NCBI GenBank assembly: GCA_016713735.1
Contig: JADJOP010000001.1
Location: forward strand, 496,001-560,000
Reading direction: 5' to 3'
From: Bryobacterales bacterium
GTDB lineage: Bacteria > Acidobacteriota > Terriglobia > Bryobacterales > Bryobacteraceae
Length of the DNA stretch: 64,000 nt
Shown: piece after piece, positions 45,224-54,630 of the stretch
Numbering within the stretch: position 1 is the first letter of the stretch
How the letters are laid out: each line of letters opens with the position of its first letter
The notes under the pieces: generated by a model
The model's input: only the letters and a program-made list of their open reading frames with translations
The model's database searches: none
What the model was told of the DNA's origin: nothing
Position numbers and translations under genes: made by a program

Positions 45224-45768
45224 TGGGGTTCCGGCGAGGGCGGGGGTTCCGGCGAGGGCGGCTCGGCGGAGAGGGCCTCGTATAACCAAGCTCGCGAAAA
45301 GGCCCAATCGCGTTTCACGGTGATGAGGGAAACTTCGAGCGCTTCGGCGATTTCGGTGAACTCCATGCCGCCGAAGAAGCGCATTTCGACGACGGAGGCG
45401 CGGCGCGGACTGAGGGCGGCGAGGCGGTCGAGAGCCTGGTCGAGTTCGAGGAGGCGTGGGAGGGGGAGTCCGAGGGGGGCGGCGGCGACCTCGGGGGCGG
45501 AGGTGATGGTGATGTTGCGGCAGGCGCCGTCGCGTTTGGCGGCCATGCGGCGGCGGATGGACTCGACCAGGATGTTGCGCATGGCGCGGCTGGCGGTGGC
45601 GAGGAAGTGCGTTTTGGAGTTCCAGGATTTGCCCGAAAGGCGGAGCCAGGCTTCATGGACAAGGAGGGTGGGTTGGAGGCTGGGGGAGGGGGTGCGGCGG
45701 TTGAGGTGGGCGGCGGCGATGCGGCGCAGCTCGGAATAGACCTCTTCGAGGCCCGATTGTGACGGCAT
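45220..45768 (-). CDS. TIGR02999-type ECF sigma factor
   Basis: 182 aa from ATG at 45768. The frame is open upstream, but that part lacks a start and overlaps the divergent PEP-CTERM gene. Region 2 features (LQPTLLVHEAWLRLSGKS, KTHFLATASRAMRNILVE) and region 4 (LDQALDRLAALSPRRASVVEMRFFGGMEFTEIAEALEVSLITVKRDWA) match TIGR02999 sigma factors. It is coupled by a 4-nt overlap to the kinase downstream, as these sigma factors commonly are, so kinase and sigma activity are probably linked. Confidence 0.9.
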   Translation of the reverse strand: MPSQSGLEEVYSELRRIAAAHLNRRTPSPSLQPTLLVHEAWLRLSGKSWNSKTHFLATASRAMRNILVESIRRRMAAKRDGACRNITITSAPEVAAAPLGLPLPRLLELDQALDRLAALSPRRASVVEMRFFGGMEFTEIAEALEVSLITVKRDWAFSRAWLYEALSAEPPSPEPPPSPEPQ

Positions 45769-45899
45769 GGCCCGGGAATCCCCTCCGTATCCATGATGGC
45801 GGTTTGGAGGAGCGGATGGGAACCGGACGTTGGTAATGGAGCGGGGGATGATACGCGGAGGGCGAGGAATGCGATTTGGAGAGTGGAGGAAGTTCACGA

Positions 45900-47006
45900 A
45901 TGAAAGCAAAAGTGTGTTTGGGGATTGGAATGAGAGGGATAGCAGGGCTCGTGGTGGCTGCAGCGTTGGCTGTGGGGCCAGCCTGGGGGGCGGAGATCTC
46001 GTACCGGTCGGACCAGGGGCCGGGAAGCGATTCGAGCAAGAACTCGTATACGATCTTCGGCGCGCTTGGCAATGTCAACTATGGCTATGCGGACTTCGCA
46101 CTGAGAGTCATTGTGGATGCTTACGGAAACGGCGCTGACATGGAGACGCCGAAAGAAAGTAAATTGACGGTTTATGCAATTCCTGGGGTAGGGCTTGCGG
46201 CGACGGGGAAGGAGAAGGAGCAATCGACAGGCGCGGGAGCGGATAATTACACACTCACGGCGTTGGCCAGCGCCGGCATTGTGACCGAGCCGATAGGGCC
46301 GGATCTGAGTTTGGGAGTCGGGCCGGTGAGCGTGAGCTGGCAACTGCCGATCGGAATCTCCGTGACTACGCAACTGAACGTGGAAGTCGGGGGGGACCCA
46401 CCCTCGTTCGTGGAGGGCTACGCCTTTGCCCAAGTCGACGATCCGTTTCATTTCGTGAACTGGCAACCGGGGATGGCACTGCCACTGGAGTTGGGCTGGG
46501 GCGCGGGGTTCGAACTGCGCGCGGGGCTTGATGGCGCGATTGAGCGGGAAACGACCTGGGGGACAAACATTCCAGGATTTGAGGAACTGCTGACGGTGAA
46601 GGCTGTGTCGTCACTGGCGCCAGGGGGCACGGGGCAATACGACGACCCGGCGAATTTCATTCTGGAGGTTTTCGTGACCAGCAATCCGGCGTTGGGCATC
46701 GACAACGATGGTGTGCGGACGAGCATTCTGAGCTCGCTGCTGTATACCGGTTTTGGGTCGTTTGCGATGATGAACGACGTCACCTTCTTCAACGGGGGGT
46801 TTGTGCCGCCGGATGGGACGACGGAGTTTGAGTTTCATGTGAAGGACTCTGTGTACGCCTGGCTGTTGGAGCGGCAGGACCCGAGTACGTTTGAGTTCAC
46901 ACGGGTGAGCGATGGGGGCGAAGTGCCGGAGCCTGGGACTTGGGCGTTGATGGGGGCTGGGCTGGCAGGGCTGGCCTGGAGGAAGAGGCGCGGCACGCAA
47001 GCCTGA
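45900..47006 (+). CDS. PEP-CTERM sorted exported protein
   Basis: 368 aa from ATG at 45900 with GGAGG upstream. Signal peptide (GIGMRGIAGLVVAAALAV), a beta-rich body (VNYGYADFALRVIVDAYGNG, VTFFNGGFVPPDGTTEFEF) and a C-terminal tripartite sorting tail VPEPGTWALMGAGLAGLAWRKRR. PEP-CTERM tails are cut by exosortase and are linked to exopolysaccharide/biofilm in other taxa. No exosortase gene is in the window. The body has no recognised domain. Confidence 0.92.
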   Translation: MKAKVCLGIGMRGIAGLVVAAALAVGPAWGAEISYRSDQGPGSDSSKNSYTIFGALGNVNYGYADFALRVIVDAYGNGADMETPKESKLTVYAIPGVGLAATGKEKEQSTGAGADNYTLTALASAGIVTEPIGPDLSLGVGPVSVSWQLPIGISVTTQLNVEVGGDPPSFVEGYAFAQVDDPFHFVNWQPGMALPLELGWGAGFELRAGLDGAIERETTWGTNIPGFEELLTVKAVSSLAPGGTGQYDDPANFILEVFVTSNPALGIDNDGVRTSILSSLLYTGFGSFAMMNDVTFFNGGFVPPDGTTEFEFHVKDSVYAWLLERQDPSTFEFTRVSDGGEVPEPGTWALMGAGLAGLAWRKRRGTQA

Positions 47007-47025
47007 AGACGGTGGCCGGGAACAC

Positions 47026-47060
47026 GGGGCCTTCCCTTTACGGGGGAGGCCCCTTTGTTT
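47026..47060 (+). terminator. Intrinsic terminator
   Basis: GGGGCCTTCCC and GGGGGAGGCCCC form a stem of about 11 bp around TTTAC, followed by TTTGTTT (47054-47060), 20 nt after the PEP-CTERM stop. Confidence 0.8.
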
Positions 47061-47597
47061 GTGGCGGATAATCTCCAACGCCCTGCTCTCTGTGTTGAGG
47101 ATCGAAAGACCTTAAAACAAACGAGAGGTGGATTTCTTGCCTAGGCGGGATGCCTCGCCCTGGGAGCGCAGCGCATGCAGCGAAATCGGATCCCCCTCCT
47201 TGCATACCCGCAATCGCTCCGGATGGGATGAACACACGCGCGCGGCGGTGACGATCACGGCAGCGTTTCCGGGGAGGAACGGGTACCGGCCGCGGTTCGG
47301 AGACGAGGCGGCCCACTCCGTGTGGAACTTGATGGATGGGGTTGCGGCAAGCGTGTTCGAATGCGCTTACAAGAGCCGCGCATTGGATCGCTACAGGGAG
47401 GGGTTTGGACTGGGGTTTGGACCGGCCCGCGGCGAACAGTCGCGACGTGCCGGACCATGGGCGGACAGGGCTAGGAAGGCCCGTGATCCTGATGGGAAAA
47501 ATGATAGGATTGACGCGGCCGGCGAAGTAACGACGCCACTCAGGCTTCGGCGGGCTGTTCTGACTTTGTGCCGGTGAAACGAGAGGCTGGACGAGCT
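47061..47597. other. Intergenic region with decayed doc fragment
   Basis: Holds the relic listed at 47215-47400 and otherwise no gene I can support. A clear SD (GGACGAG) leads into the gene at 47598. Confidence 0.6.
47215..47400 (+). pseudogene. Relic of a Fic/Doc toxin gene
   Basis: Frame reads RAAVTITAAFPGRNGYRPRFGDEAAHS, which matches the intact toxin segment KRAAVTITAAFLRMNGYRLVFSDEAAHS at 42700, and the DNA matches continue to GGATCGCT near 47386. The N-terminal half, including most of the catalytic loop (FLDGN is reduced to DGMN-like), is missing. Not translatable as a functional toxin. Confidence 0.85.
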
Positions 47598-49181
47598 ATG
47601 AGCGACGGAGTTTCGAGACGGTATTTCTTTTATGGCGGGTTGCTGGCGGGCGCCGTACCCAGCGGCGGGTTCGGCAGTGTTGCTTCGCTGCGCGCGCTTG
47701 GCTATCAGCCGTTCTATGACAAATTGAATGTGGCCGTCGTCGGGTGCGGCGGGCAGGGTGGAGTGGACCTCAACGACGCGGCGAGGACCGAGAACGTCGC
47801 GGCGCTGTGCGACGTGGACGAGGTGCGCGCCGCCGCCGCGTTCAGCCGTTTCAGCAAAGTTCCGAAATACAAAGACTACCGCGCGATGTTGGACAAGGAA
47901 GGCAAGAACATCGATGCGTGTATCGTCGCCACTCCCGATTTCATGCACGCAACGGTGGCTCTGGCCTGCATGCAACAGGGCAAGCATGTGTACGTGGAAA
48001 AGCCGCTGACCAGGACTCCCTGGGAGGCAAGGTTGCTGCGCGACGCGGCGGCGAAGTACAAGGTGGCGACGCAGATGGGCAACCAGGGCTTCTCTCACGA
48101 ATGCCACCGTGTGGCCGCTGAGATTGTGTGGTCCGGCGAAATCGGCGAGGTTCGAGAGGCGCATGTGGCGACCTCACCGAGTACGTATCCGACCGAGTTG
48201 ACGCAGTTGCCGCCGGAAAAAGAGGTTCCGCAGACGCTGGATTGGAATCTGTGGCTGGGCAATGCGCCGGCGCGGCCGTTCAGCGAGTGGTACATCCCAT
48301 ATAACTGGCGCGGTTTTTATGATTTCGGGACCGGACAGATCGGCAACTGGGCAACCCATACAGCAGGCCCTGTGCATACGGCGCTGCAGTTGGGGGCGCC
48401 GGAAAGCGTGGAGTGCGTCAGCCAGGCGGGGAAGAGCAAGTATACGTTTCCGAGCCGGGGAGTGGTGCGGTTGGACTTCCCGGCGAGGGGACCGATGCCG
48501 CCGGTGTCGGTCTACTACCACGAGGCGGTTCGGCCGTCGGACCCGGAGGCCTTCCGTGTGCCGGGGATGGAGAATGAGACGATTTTGCCGCCGACGGACA
48601 ACCTGGCCGAGAAGGGCCGTACGACGGGTGCGGGCAGGGGCGGGTTTGGGGGGATGCGCGGTCCTGGCGGAGGCCCCGCGGGCGCGGGCGGGCGGGGAGC
48701 CGCGGCGGACGGTCCACCGAGGGGTGCGGGCGGGCCCGGCGTCCCGGTGTTCCAGGGCACTCAGATCGTGACTTCGGCATCGCAGATGGGCCCGCGGGGA
48801 GGGTCGCAGCCCGGCGTGCTGGCTGGAAACGGATCGGTGCTGATTGGCAGCAAAGGGGTATTGGCCACGAGCAGCCGCGGCGAAGGCGTGTGGCTGCTGC
48901 CCTCGGCACGGTGGAAGGAGTATAAGCTGCCGCCGCAACTTCTCACTCGCTCTCCGGGTCACATGCTGGACTGGGTCCGCGCTTGCAAGGGCGGCGACCG
49001 GTCCTGTTCAGACTTCAGCATTACGGCGCCGTACGCGGAGTGGCTGGCGCTGGTGTGCATCGCCTGGCGTGTGCCGGGGAAACTGCTGTGGGACAGCAAG
49101 AATACGCGGTTCACGAACAGCGCGGAAGCGAATCAGCTGGTGAAGCCGGCGTTTCGCCGGGGCTCGGAATTGAAGCTGTAA
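47598..49181 (+). CDS. Tat-exported Gfo/Idh/MocA family oxidoreductase
   Basis: 527 aa from ATG at 47598. Begins SRRYFFYGGLLAGAVPSGG, a twin-Arg-type leader with RRYF. Rossmann motif VAVVGCGGQGG near residue 45, EKPLTR (the family's catalytic-lysine motif) near 135, and the C-terminal sheet (WGRGF..GNWATHTAGPV). A Gly-rich insert (GGMRGPGGGPAGAGGRG, about 48640-48720) is unusual. These enzymes reduce or oxidise sugars and derivatives with NAD(P). It precedes a sugar isomerase-like gene, suggesting a sugar-processing pair. Confidence 0.85.
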   Translation: MSDGVSRRYFFYGGLLAGAVPSGGFGSVASLRALGYQPFYDKLNVAVVGCGGQGGVDLNDAARTENVAALCDVDEVRAAAAFSRFSKVPKYKDYRAMLDKEGKNIDACIVATPDFMHATVALACMQQGKHVYVEKPLTRTPWEARLLRDAAAKYKVATQMGNQGFSHECHRVAAEIVWSGEIGEVREAHVATSPSTYPTELTQLPPEKEVPQTLDWNLWLGNAPARPFSEWYIPYNWRGFYDFGTGQIGNWATHTAGPVHTALQLGAPESVECVSQAGKSKYTFPSRGVVRLDFPARGPMPPVSVYYHEAVRPSDPEAFRVPGMENETILPPTDNLAEKGRTTGAGRGGFGGMRGPGGGPAGAGGRGAAADGPPRGAGGPGVPVFQGTQIVTSASQMGPRGGSQPGVLAGNGSVLIGSKGVLATSSRGEGVWLLPSARWKEYKLPPQLLTRSPGHMLDWVRACKGGDRSCSDFSITAPYAEWLALVCIAWRVPGKLLWDSKNTRFTNSAEANQLVKPAFRRGSELKL

Positions 49182-49199
49182 GGGAGATGGGGCAAAGGT

Positions 49200-50261
49200 A
49201 TGGATGTGACAAGACGCGAACTGGCAGTGCTTGGGTTGGGAGCCGCCGCAACCGGCAGACTGTTTGGAGCGGCAAAGCCAAACTCCAAATTCGGCGGGGT
49301 GCAGGTGGGAGCCAATGTGCCGTATATCTTTCGCGGCATGCCGGGCGGAGCCGACGACATTCTCAAGTACTGTCTGGATCCGGCCATCAGCCTGAGCGCG
49401 CTCGAACTGCGCTCGCGGCCTGTCGAGGAGTCGCTCGGCGCGCCGGCGCCCGCGGGCAGACCGGGATTTCCGGGCGGTCCACCGGCTGGCGGCAGGGGCG
49501 GCGCGGCGGCTGGCGGGGGTGCGAGCGGTGCGGCGGCTGGCGGCGTCCCGACTGGGGCCCAGCTGTCACGCGGACGACCGCCGCTCACGCCGGAGCAGGT
49601 GGCCGAGCGGAAGGCGGCGGCGGAGGCGCTGAGAACATGGCGGCTCTCGCAATCGATGAACGGGTTCCGCGACTTCCGTAAGAAGTACAACGATGCCGGC
49701 GTGCTCATCCAGGTGGTGAAGTTCGATGGGGTGGAGGCGTTCACCGACGATGAACTGGAGTACGCCTTCCAGTTGGCGCACGCGCTCGGCGCGCATGCGG
49801 TTTCCTGCGAGATCCCGGTCAGCACGACCAAGCGCATGGGGGCCTTCGCGGAGAAGCACAAGCTGATGGTGGGCTACCACGGGCACGGCAACATTACGGA
49901 CCCCGAGGCGTTCGGGAGTCTCGCGTCGTGGGAACGGGCCATGTCGTATTCGAAGTACAACGGCGCCAATGTGGACATCGGCCACTTCCATGCCGCCAAC
50001 GGGTTTTCGCCGGCGAAGTGGATTCAGCAGAACCACGCGCGTGTGACGCACGTGCACCTGAAGGACCGGAAGGCGAACAACGGCCCCAACGCGCCTTGGG
50101 GCGAGGGCGACACCCCGATCAAAGAGATTCTCCAGATGATGAAGCGGGAGAAGTACACCTTCCAGGCGACCATCGAGATGGAGCATGCCGTTCCGGCGGG
50201 ATCATCCGTCCTGGCCGAGTTGGCGAAATGTGTCCAGTATTGCCGGGACATTCTGGCCTAA
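49200..50261 (+). CDS. Exported sugar phosphate isomerase/epimerase-like (TIM barrel) protein
   Basis: 353 aa; AAAGG SD before ATG. N-terminus MDVTRRELAVLGLGAAATG is a Tat-type leader. Middle Gly/Ala/Pro-rich insert (GPPAGGRGGAAAGGGASGA, 49490-49560). Conserved xylose isomerase-like TIM barrel: VQVVKFDG, VGYHGHGN, VDIGHFHAAN and HVHLKDR with metal-binding-type His/Glu/Asp. Like the Gfo/Idh protein it has a Gly-rich insert, so the pair may have coevolved. It is 18 nt downstream and probably in the same operon. Confidence 0.85.
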   Translation: MDVTRRELAVLGLGAAATGRLFGAAKPNSKFGGVQVGANVPYIFRGMPGGADDILKYCLDPAISLSALELRSRPVEESLGAPAPAGRPGFPGGPPAGGRGGAAAGGGASGAAAGGVPTGAQLSRGRPPLTPEQVAERKAAAEALRTWRLSQSMNGFRDFRKKYNDAGVLIQVVKFDGVEAFTDDELEYAFQLAHALGAHAVSCEIPVSTTKRMGAFAEKHKLMVGYHGHGNITDPEAFGSLASWERAMSYSKYNGANVDIGHFHAANGFSPAKWIQQNHARVTHVHLKDRKANNGPNAPWGEGDTPIKEILQMMKREKYTFQATIEMEHAVPAGSSVLAELAKCVQYCRDILA

Positions 50262-50679
50262 TCGCTGGACGTTCTTCGCGGGCACTGCGGGCACGGCGGG
50301 CAGTGTTGCAGGGGCTTGCCATTCTCCGGCGGCAGGGATTGCGGCGGTTGCCTGAGGTGGGCTGGCCGGCAGGCGCATGGGCCCTGCCTGACCACCGAAC
50401 ACCGTCTCGACACCGGCCGCGTGCCATCCGGGCAGTGAAGCGCCGGCTCTCTTGCCGGGCCGAGGCGTGTCCACATTGGCGCGCAGGGTGGTGACTTTCG
50501 AGGTCGCTGAGGGGTTCGGCGGGCAGGGCGCCGATGCGTTTGGTGGGCTTGGCGCGGCCGAGGGTGGCCGCCTGGTGACGGATGGCGACGCCGGGTTCCG
50601 GCAAGCCGCGGGAGCCGGCGGGAAGTGCGACGACGGCGGGGCCGCGACGGGCTTGCGGGCCAGAGTTGCCGGGAGCGAG
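50262..50679. other. Intergenic region with decayed mazF fragment
   Basis: 418 nt containing the mazF relic (50508-50664). The remainder has no supported gene. Confidence 0.6.
50508..50664 (-). pseudogene. Relic of a mazF toxin gene
   Basis: Minus-strand frame reads PEPGVAIRHQAATLGRAKPTKRIGALP, matching PKPSVAICHQVTTLDRAKLTKRIGALP of the intact MazF at 41556. Nucleotide matches with substitutions cover about 155 nt. The 5' half and start are missing, so it is not functional. Confidence 0.85.
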
Positions 50680-52107
50680 CTACCCCACCAAGGCCGTCAT
50701 CTCATCGGCGATGCGGCGGAGGGAGGCCGACTGGCCGGAGAGCTGCTGGGCGGCGGCGCTGGATTCCTCGGCGAAGGCGGAGGTGTCCTGGGTGGAGTGT
50801 TGGAGGTGGGAGACGGCGGTGGCCATTTGGCGGATGCCGGTTTCCTGTTCGCCGCTGCCCTGGCTGATTTCGTTGACGAGCTGGGAGACGCGGGTGGACT
50901 GCTCGGTGACGGTGCGGACGGAGGTGGCCATGCGGTCGAGCCGGGCCTTGCCTTCGCCGGCCTTGGCGATGGAGTCCTCGATGAGGGCTGAGGTGTCCTT
51001 GGCGGCCTGGGCGGAGCGTTGGGCGAGGTTGCGGACCTCGTCGGCGACGACGGCGAAGCCCATGCCGGCTTCGCCGGCGCGGGCGGCCTCGACGGCGGCG
51101 TTGAGGGCGAGGATGTTGGTTTGGAAGGCGATCTCGTCGATGACCTTGATGATTTTGGCGATCTCATCGCTGGAGGAGGTGATGCCGGCCATGGCGTCGA
51201 CCATTTTGGCGAGGGCGTTGTTGGTGTATTCGAAGCCCTTTTGGGCCTCGGCGGCGAGGGCGCCGGCCTGGCGGCAGCGTTCAGCGTTCTGCTGGGTAAC
51301 GGCGTTCATCTCCTCGGCGCTGGCCGAGGTTTCCTCAAGCGACGCGGCCTGACCAGAGACGCCGTCAGCGAGTCCGTGGCTGGATTGGGAGACCTGGCGG
51401 GACATGCCTTCGACCTCGGCGGCCGAAGTGGTGAGCTCGCCGATGATGACGCGAAGGTGGCTGGTCGCCGAGCGGCCGGCCCAACCGGAGGCGATGGCGG
51501 CGGCGAGTCCGGCGCAGGCCAGCAGCAGGGAGATCCAGAAGACACTGGCGGCCTCGGCGCCGGCGGTTTCGGCGGACTGGGCATTGTCGGCGTCGATGGC
51601 TTCCTCAAGGAGTTCGAGCGTGGCCACACCCTTGCGGGCGGCGGCGGCGGCCTGGGTATTGAAGAGGCGGAGCGCCTCCTCCTTCTGATTGGCGTTGAGG
51701 GCGGCGACGATGGGGCGTTCCACCTGTTCCCAGTGGGAGAGATGTTCCTCTAAAGCGGCGACGGCGCGGCGCTCCTCTTCATTGACGAGCATCGGCTTGG
51801 TGGCGGCGATGACTTCGTCCAGTTTGGTTCGGGCCCAGGCGGCCTGTTTGAGGCCCTCGCGAGCGCCCTCGTCGTTGCCGGCGAGCTTACTGAGGGTGGC
51901 GGTCTGGAGTTCAGCCGCAATCATCTGCAGATAGATCTGGATTTCGTGGGAGTAGGCGAGCAGGACGGCATCGCGGCTATAGGCCTGCTCGATGGCACGG
52001 CCCAGGTTGTGGGAAGAGACGACGGAGACGGCGCCGAGCAACAGCGTAGCGACGACGCTGGCAGTGGCGGAGGCTGCGAGTTTCTTTCCCAAGGTCCAAG
52101 TTGACAT
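50680..52107 (-). CDS. Methyl-accepting chemotaxis protein
   Basis: 475 aa from ATG at 52107, chosen over an ATG 12 codons upstream because GGAGGATTC precedes it. First membrane helix (ASVVATLLLGAVSVVSS, about 12-30), periplasmic four-helix-type sensor (YSHEIQIYLQMIAAELQTA), second helix (SVFWISLLLACAGLAAAIASG, about 200). The signalling domain holds the conserved tip IDEIAFQTNILALNAAVEAARAGE. No HAMP is obvious. Senses an unknown ligand and signals to CheA. Sits between the relic mazF and the porin. Confidence 0.93.
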   Translation of the reverse strand: MSTWTLGKKLAASATASVVATLLLGAVSVVSSHNLGRAIEQAYSRDAVLLAYSHEIQIYLQMIAAELQTATLSKLAGNDEGAREGLKQAAWARTKLDEVIAATKPMLVNEEERRAVAALEEHLSHWEQVERPIVAALNANQKEEALRLFNTQAAAAARKGVATLELLEEAIDADNAQSAETAGAEAASVFWISLLLACAGLAAAIASGWAGRSATSHLRVIIGELTTSAAEVEGMSRQVSQSSHGLADGVSGQAASLEETSASAEEMNAVTQQNAERCRQAGALAAEAQKGFEYTNNALAKMVDAMAGITSSSDEIAKIIKVIDEIAFQTNILALNAAVEAARAGEAGMGFAVVADEVRNLAQRSAQAAKDTSALIEDSIAKAGEGKARLDRMATSVRTVTEQSTRVSQLVNEISQGSGEQETGIRQMATAVSHLQHSTQDTSAFAEESSAAAQQLSGQSASLRRIADEMTALVG

Positions 52108-52228
52108 GAATCCTCCGAGGAATTTGGCGGCGGGCCTTTTCACACCGCTTCTTCCCTTATCGGATTTTCTGTCATGACACGCACACTTCTTCGCGAGGTG
52201 TCGATGAGGGCAGCAAAGGACAATCTGA

Positions 52229-53542
52229 ATGATTTCTCGGCGCGTAGTGCCAGCCGCCTGGTGCCTTCCCGTGGTTGCGGGGATGTTGACAGGACTGGCG
52301 TTCGGACAGGAACCTCAAGAGGTTGAGGAGGAGGAGGTTCTGTTGCGGCGACGGGGGTCGCTCACGTGGCTGAAGCTGGGGGGGCGAGTGGCGGGGACGG
52401 ATGGAGGCGCTGCGGAACGGCGACTTCGTGGGTGGGCATGCTCATGAGTACTGGCTGAACCGGCTGAGGCTGGGGGTGGAGGTGGAGCCGCGGAACTGGT
52501 TGCGGGTGCGTGTGGAGGGAATTGATGCGCGGCTGGCGGGGAACCTGTGTCCTGGAGAGGTGGATTCGTCTACGAACGCGACCGAGTTGTATCAGGCGTA
52601 TGTGGAGGCGGGGGGAGAGGGCCAGCGGGCGCGGTTGCGGGTGGGTCGAATGGAGATGGCCTTTGGGGATGAGCGGCTGATCGGGTCGGACCGCAAGCTG
52701 AGTCCGTATGGGCAGGTGTTTGCGGGCGCGGCGGGCGGAGTGCGGTGGGGATCGACGTATTGGGATGTCTTTGCGCTGCGGTTGATGGCGCCCGACGCGT
52801 GGCACCTGGACCGGCGGGACCGGCGGAGCAAACTGCAGGGCGTGTATGGCTCGATTCCGTGGGAGGGGCTGGTGGTGGAGCCCTACCTGATTGTGAAGGA
52901 CGTTCCGTGGGAGGCGGGACCGGGGGGGCACCAGGTGTACACGGTGGGGGCAAGGAGTGCGGGTCCGGTGGCGCCGCGGGTGAGCTACAACGCGGAGGCG
53001 GCGTGGCAGGGGGGGCATCGCGGGACGGACCACATCGGGGCCAAGGCGCTGCATGCGGAGTTGGGATGGCAGACGGGGAGAGGCGGCGGGACCCGGCGCT
53101 GAGCGTGGAGTATAACTATGGCTCTGGGGACACGAATCCGGGCGATGGGCGGCATGGGTCGTTTGACGATTTGTATCCGGCCGGATTCAACCGGTTTGGA
53201 ATGGCGGACGCGTTTGCGTGGATCAACATTCACAATGCGATGGCGGTGGGGGAGTGGACGTTGAGCCGGAAGTGGCAGGTGGCGGGGGGGTACCGTTCGA
53301 CATGGGTGGCGCACCGCGCTGACGCGCTGTATTTCGACTCGGTGAGTTACCTGTGCGTGAACCCGGGGGCGAGGAGCTCGCATGTAGGGCAAGAGGTGTT
53401 TGTCGGGGGCAACTGGCGGTTACCGGGGGAGTTCCGGTTGGGGTTTGGGTACTCGCATTTCCGGCGCGGGGCGTATTTGAAGAGCGTGCCTGGGGTGCGG
53501 GGGATGAGCACGCCGTTTGTGTCGCTGGAGACGCGGTTTTAG
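52229..53542 (+). CDS. Alginate-export-type outer-membrane porin, two frameshifts
   Basis: About 437 aa when two G-run errors are fixed: one G removed from the G7 run 52378-52384 (gives LKLGGEWRGRMEALRNGDF) and one G added to the G4 run 53075-53078 (gives WQTGERRRDPALSVEYNYG). The corrected frame is a multiple of three and runs from a signal peptide (VVAGMLTGLAFGQ) to a C-terminal Phe (VSLETRF), the usual end of an outer-membrane beta-barrel. Features such as RVRVEGIDARLAGN and RLRVGRMEMAFGDERLIGSD are Alginate_exp/porin-like. Substrate unknown. Confidence 0.7.
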
Positions 53543-53627
53543 GGGGGGGCGCCGCCGGGGCGGTTGAGGATGTGGAGGAAGGTATTGTGGCCTCGCTTGG
53601 CGTGGCGGAATGTCGCCTGCGACCGGT

Positions 53628-53969
53628 ATGAATCCGCGAGATAATGAAACCGTGCCCCTAGTTCCCAGTGGCTACGTACACCAGACACGCATCACGGAAG
53701 GCGTCGAGAAGGCAAGCGCCGCGCTTGCGACCGACGTGGTGCGAATCCGTTACGAACTGGGGGAGAACTGGACGGGGGAAGATGCAGTGTTCTTTCGGGT
53801 ACTACTGAGGAACACAGCTAGCCAGCGTCCGAAGCTCCGAGAAGTTGCCAGACGTGTCTCAGCGACCGTCCTCAGGGAGGTTCGCCCCCAAGAGTTGGGG
53901 CTGCAGGCTTACTTCAGTTTTCGCAGCGAAGCCGAGCAGGATGCGCTCAAGGAAGAGGCCTGGGCCTGA
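53628..53969 (+). CDS. Unknown small protein, partner of the HEPN-like gene
   Basis: 113 aa from ATG at 53628. VVRIRYELGENWTGEDAVFFRVLLRN followed by a helical part (REVARRVSATVLREVRPQEL). No family recognised. It precedes the HEPN-like gene by 6 nt, a spacing typical of a toxin-antitoxin pair, so it may be the antidote. Lower GC than the secretion genes. Confidence 0.65.
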   Translation: MNPRDNETVPLVPSGYVHQTRITEGVEKASAALATDVVRIRYELGENWTGEDAVFFRVLLRNTASQRPKLREVARRVSATVLREVRPQELGLQAYFSFRSEAEQDALKEEAWA

Positions 53970-53975
53970 GACAAC

Positions 53976-54482
53976 ATGGCGTACCCCGAAGACTTGCTCG
54001 AGCAAGCTCAACATCTCGCGCAGCGTGAGCCCAAGCGTCCCAGGCAAGCTAGCCTCCGCCGCGCGGTTTCCAGCGCCTACTATGCGCTATTTCATCTTCT
54101 GATCTCCGAGACGGTGCGGAACTGGAAGAGGCCCGCCGAGAGGTTTGCACTTGCCCGCATGTTTGAACACGCCACAATGGAGAGAGTCTGCAAAAAGAAA
54201 AGGGACGAACTTCGAGCGTATTTCAACAGTACTCCGCCACCGCCGCCGGGAGAGGAGTACGACCGGAATCGCCATCTCCTGATGGTGACGGAGTCGTTCG
54301 TGGATATGCTTCAGCACCGCCACTCGGCCGACTATGACGGAGCGAAGAGGTGGAGCCGAGTTGAGGTTTCCGAGCGCATTGATGCTGTGGGGGAGGCGTT
54401 CTCCAGTTGGAGGGCGATCCGAGATCACCACGATGCGCAGAACTTCCTGGTCACCCTTCTGCTCAAGGACCGCAAACCATGA
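53976..54482 (+). CDS. HEPN-like protein, putative RNase toxin
   Basis: 168 aa. RRAVSSAYYALFHLLISETVRNW is a HEPN-like helix with the Tyr-Tyr-Ala-Leu-Phe pattern common in that family. The canonical R-x4-6-H motif is not clear: WSRVEVSERIDA and RDHHDAQNF are the nearest candidates. HEPN proteins often pair with a small partner (MNT or antitoxin), as here. Call by fold pattern and pairing; function uncertain. Confidence 0.65.
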   Translation: MAYPEDLLEQAQHLAQREPKRPRQASLRRAVSSAYYALFHLLISETVRNWKRPAERFALARMFEHATMERVCKKKRDELRAYFNSTPPPPPGEEYDRNRHLLMVTESFVDMLQHRHSADYDGAKRWSRVEVSERIDAVGEAFSSWRAIRDHHDAQNFLVTLLLKDRKP

Positions 54483-54630
54483 TCGGCCCCTTCCGATGCG
54501 GGGCCATATTTGCCTTTCCCAGAACGAGATAGGGTCTGGTTAGTTCTCGGTCATCTCCGTCACAGCGTTTCTGACGAACGGCAGGTTGCGAAGGGCTCAC
54601 TCCGATAGCGCCGGTGGGCGGCGGACGGAA
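54483..54630. other. Spacer at the end of the accessory region
   Basis: 148 nt between the HEPN-like gene and the gspE stop. It marks the second border of the island that separates gspE from gspF. Confidence 0.5.

Noticed and set aside
47128..47577. 149-codon frame treated as a gene
   Set aside because: Only the middle resembles a toxin and it lacks the catalytic loop and a start; better called a relic.
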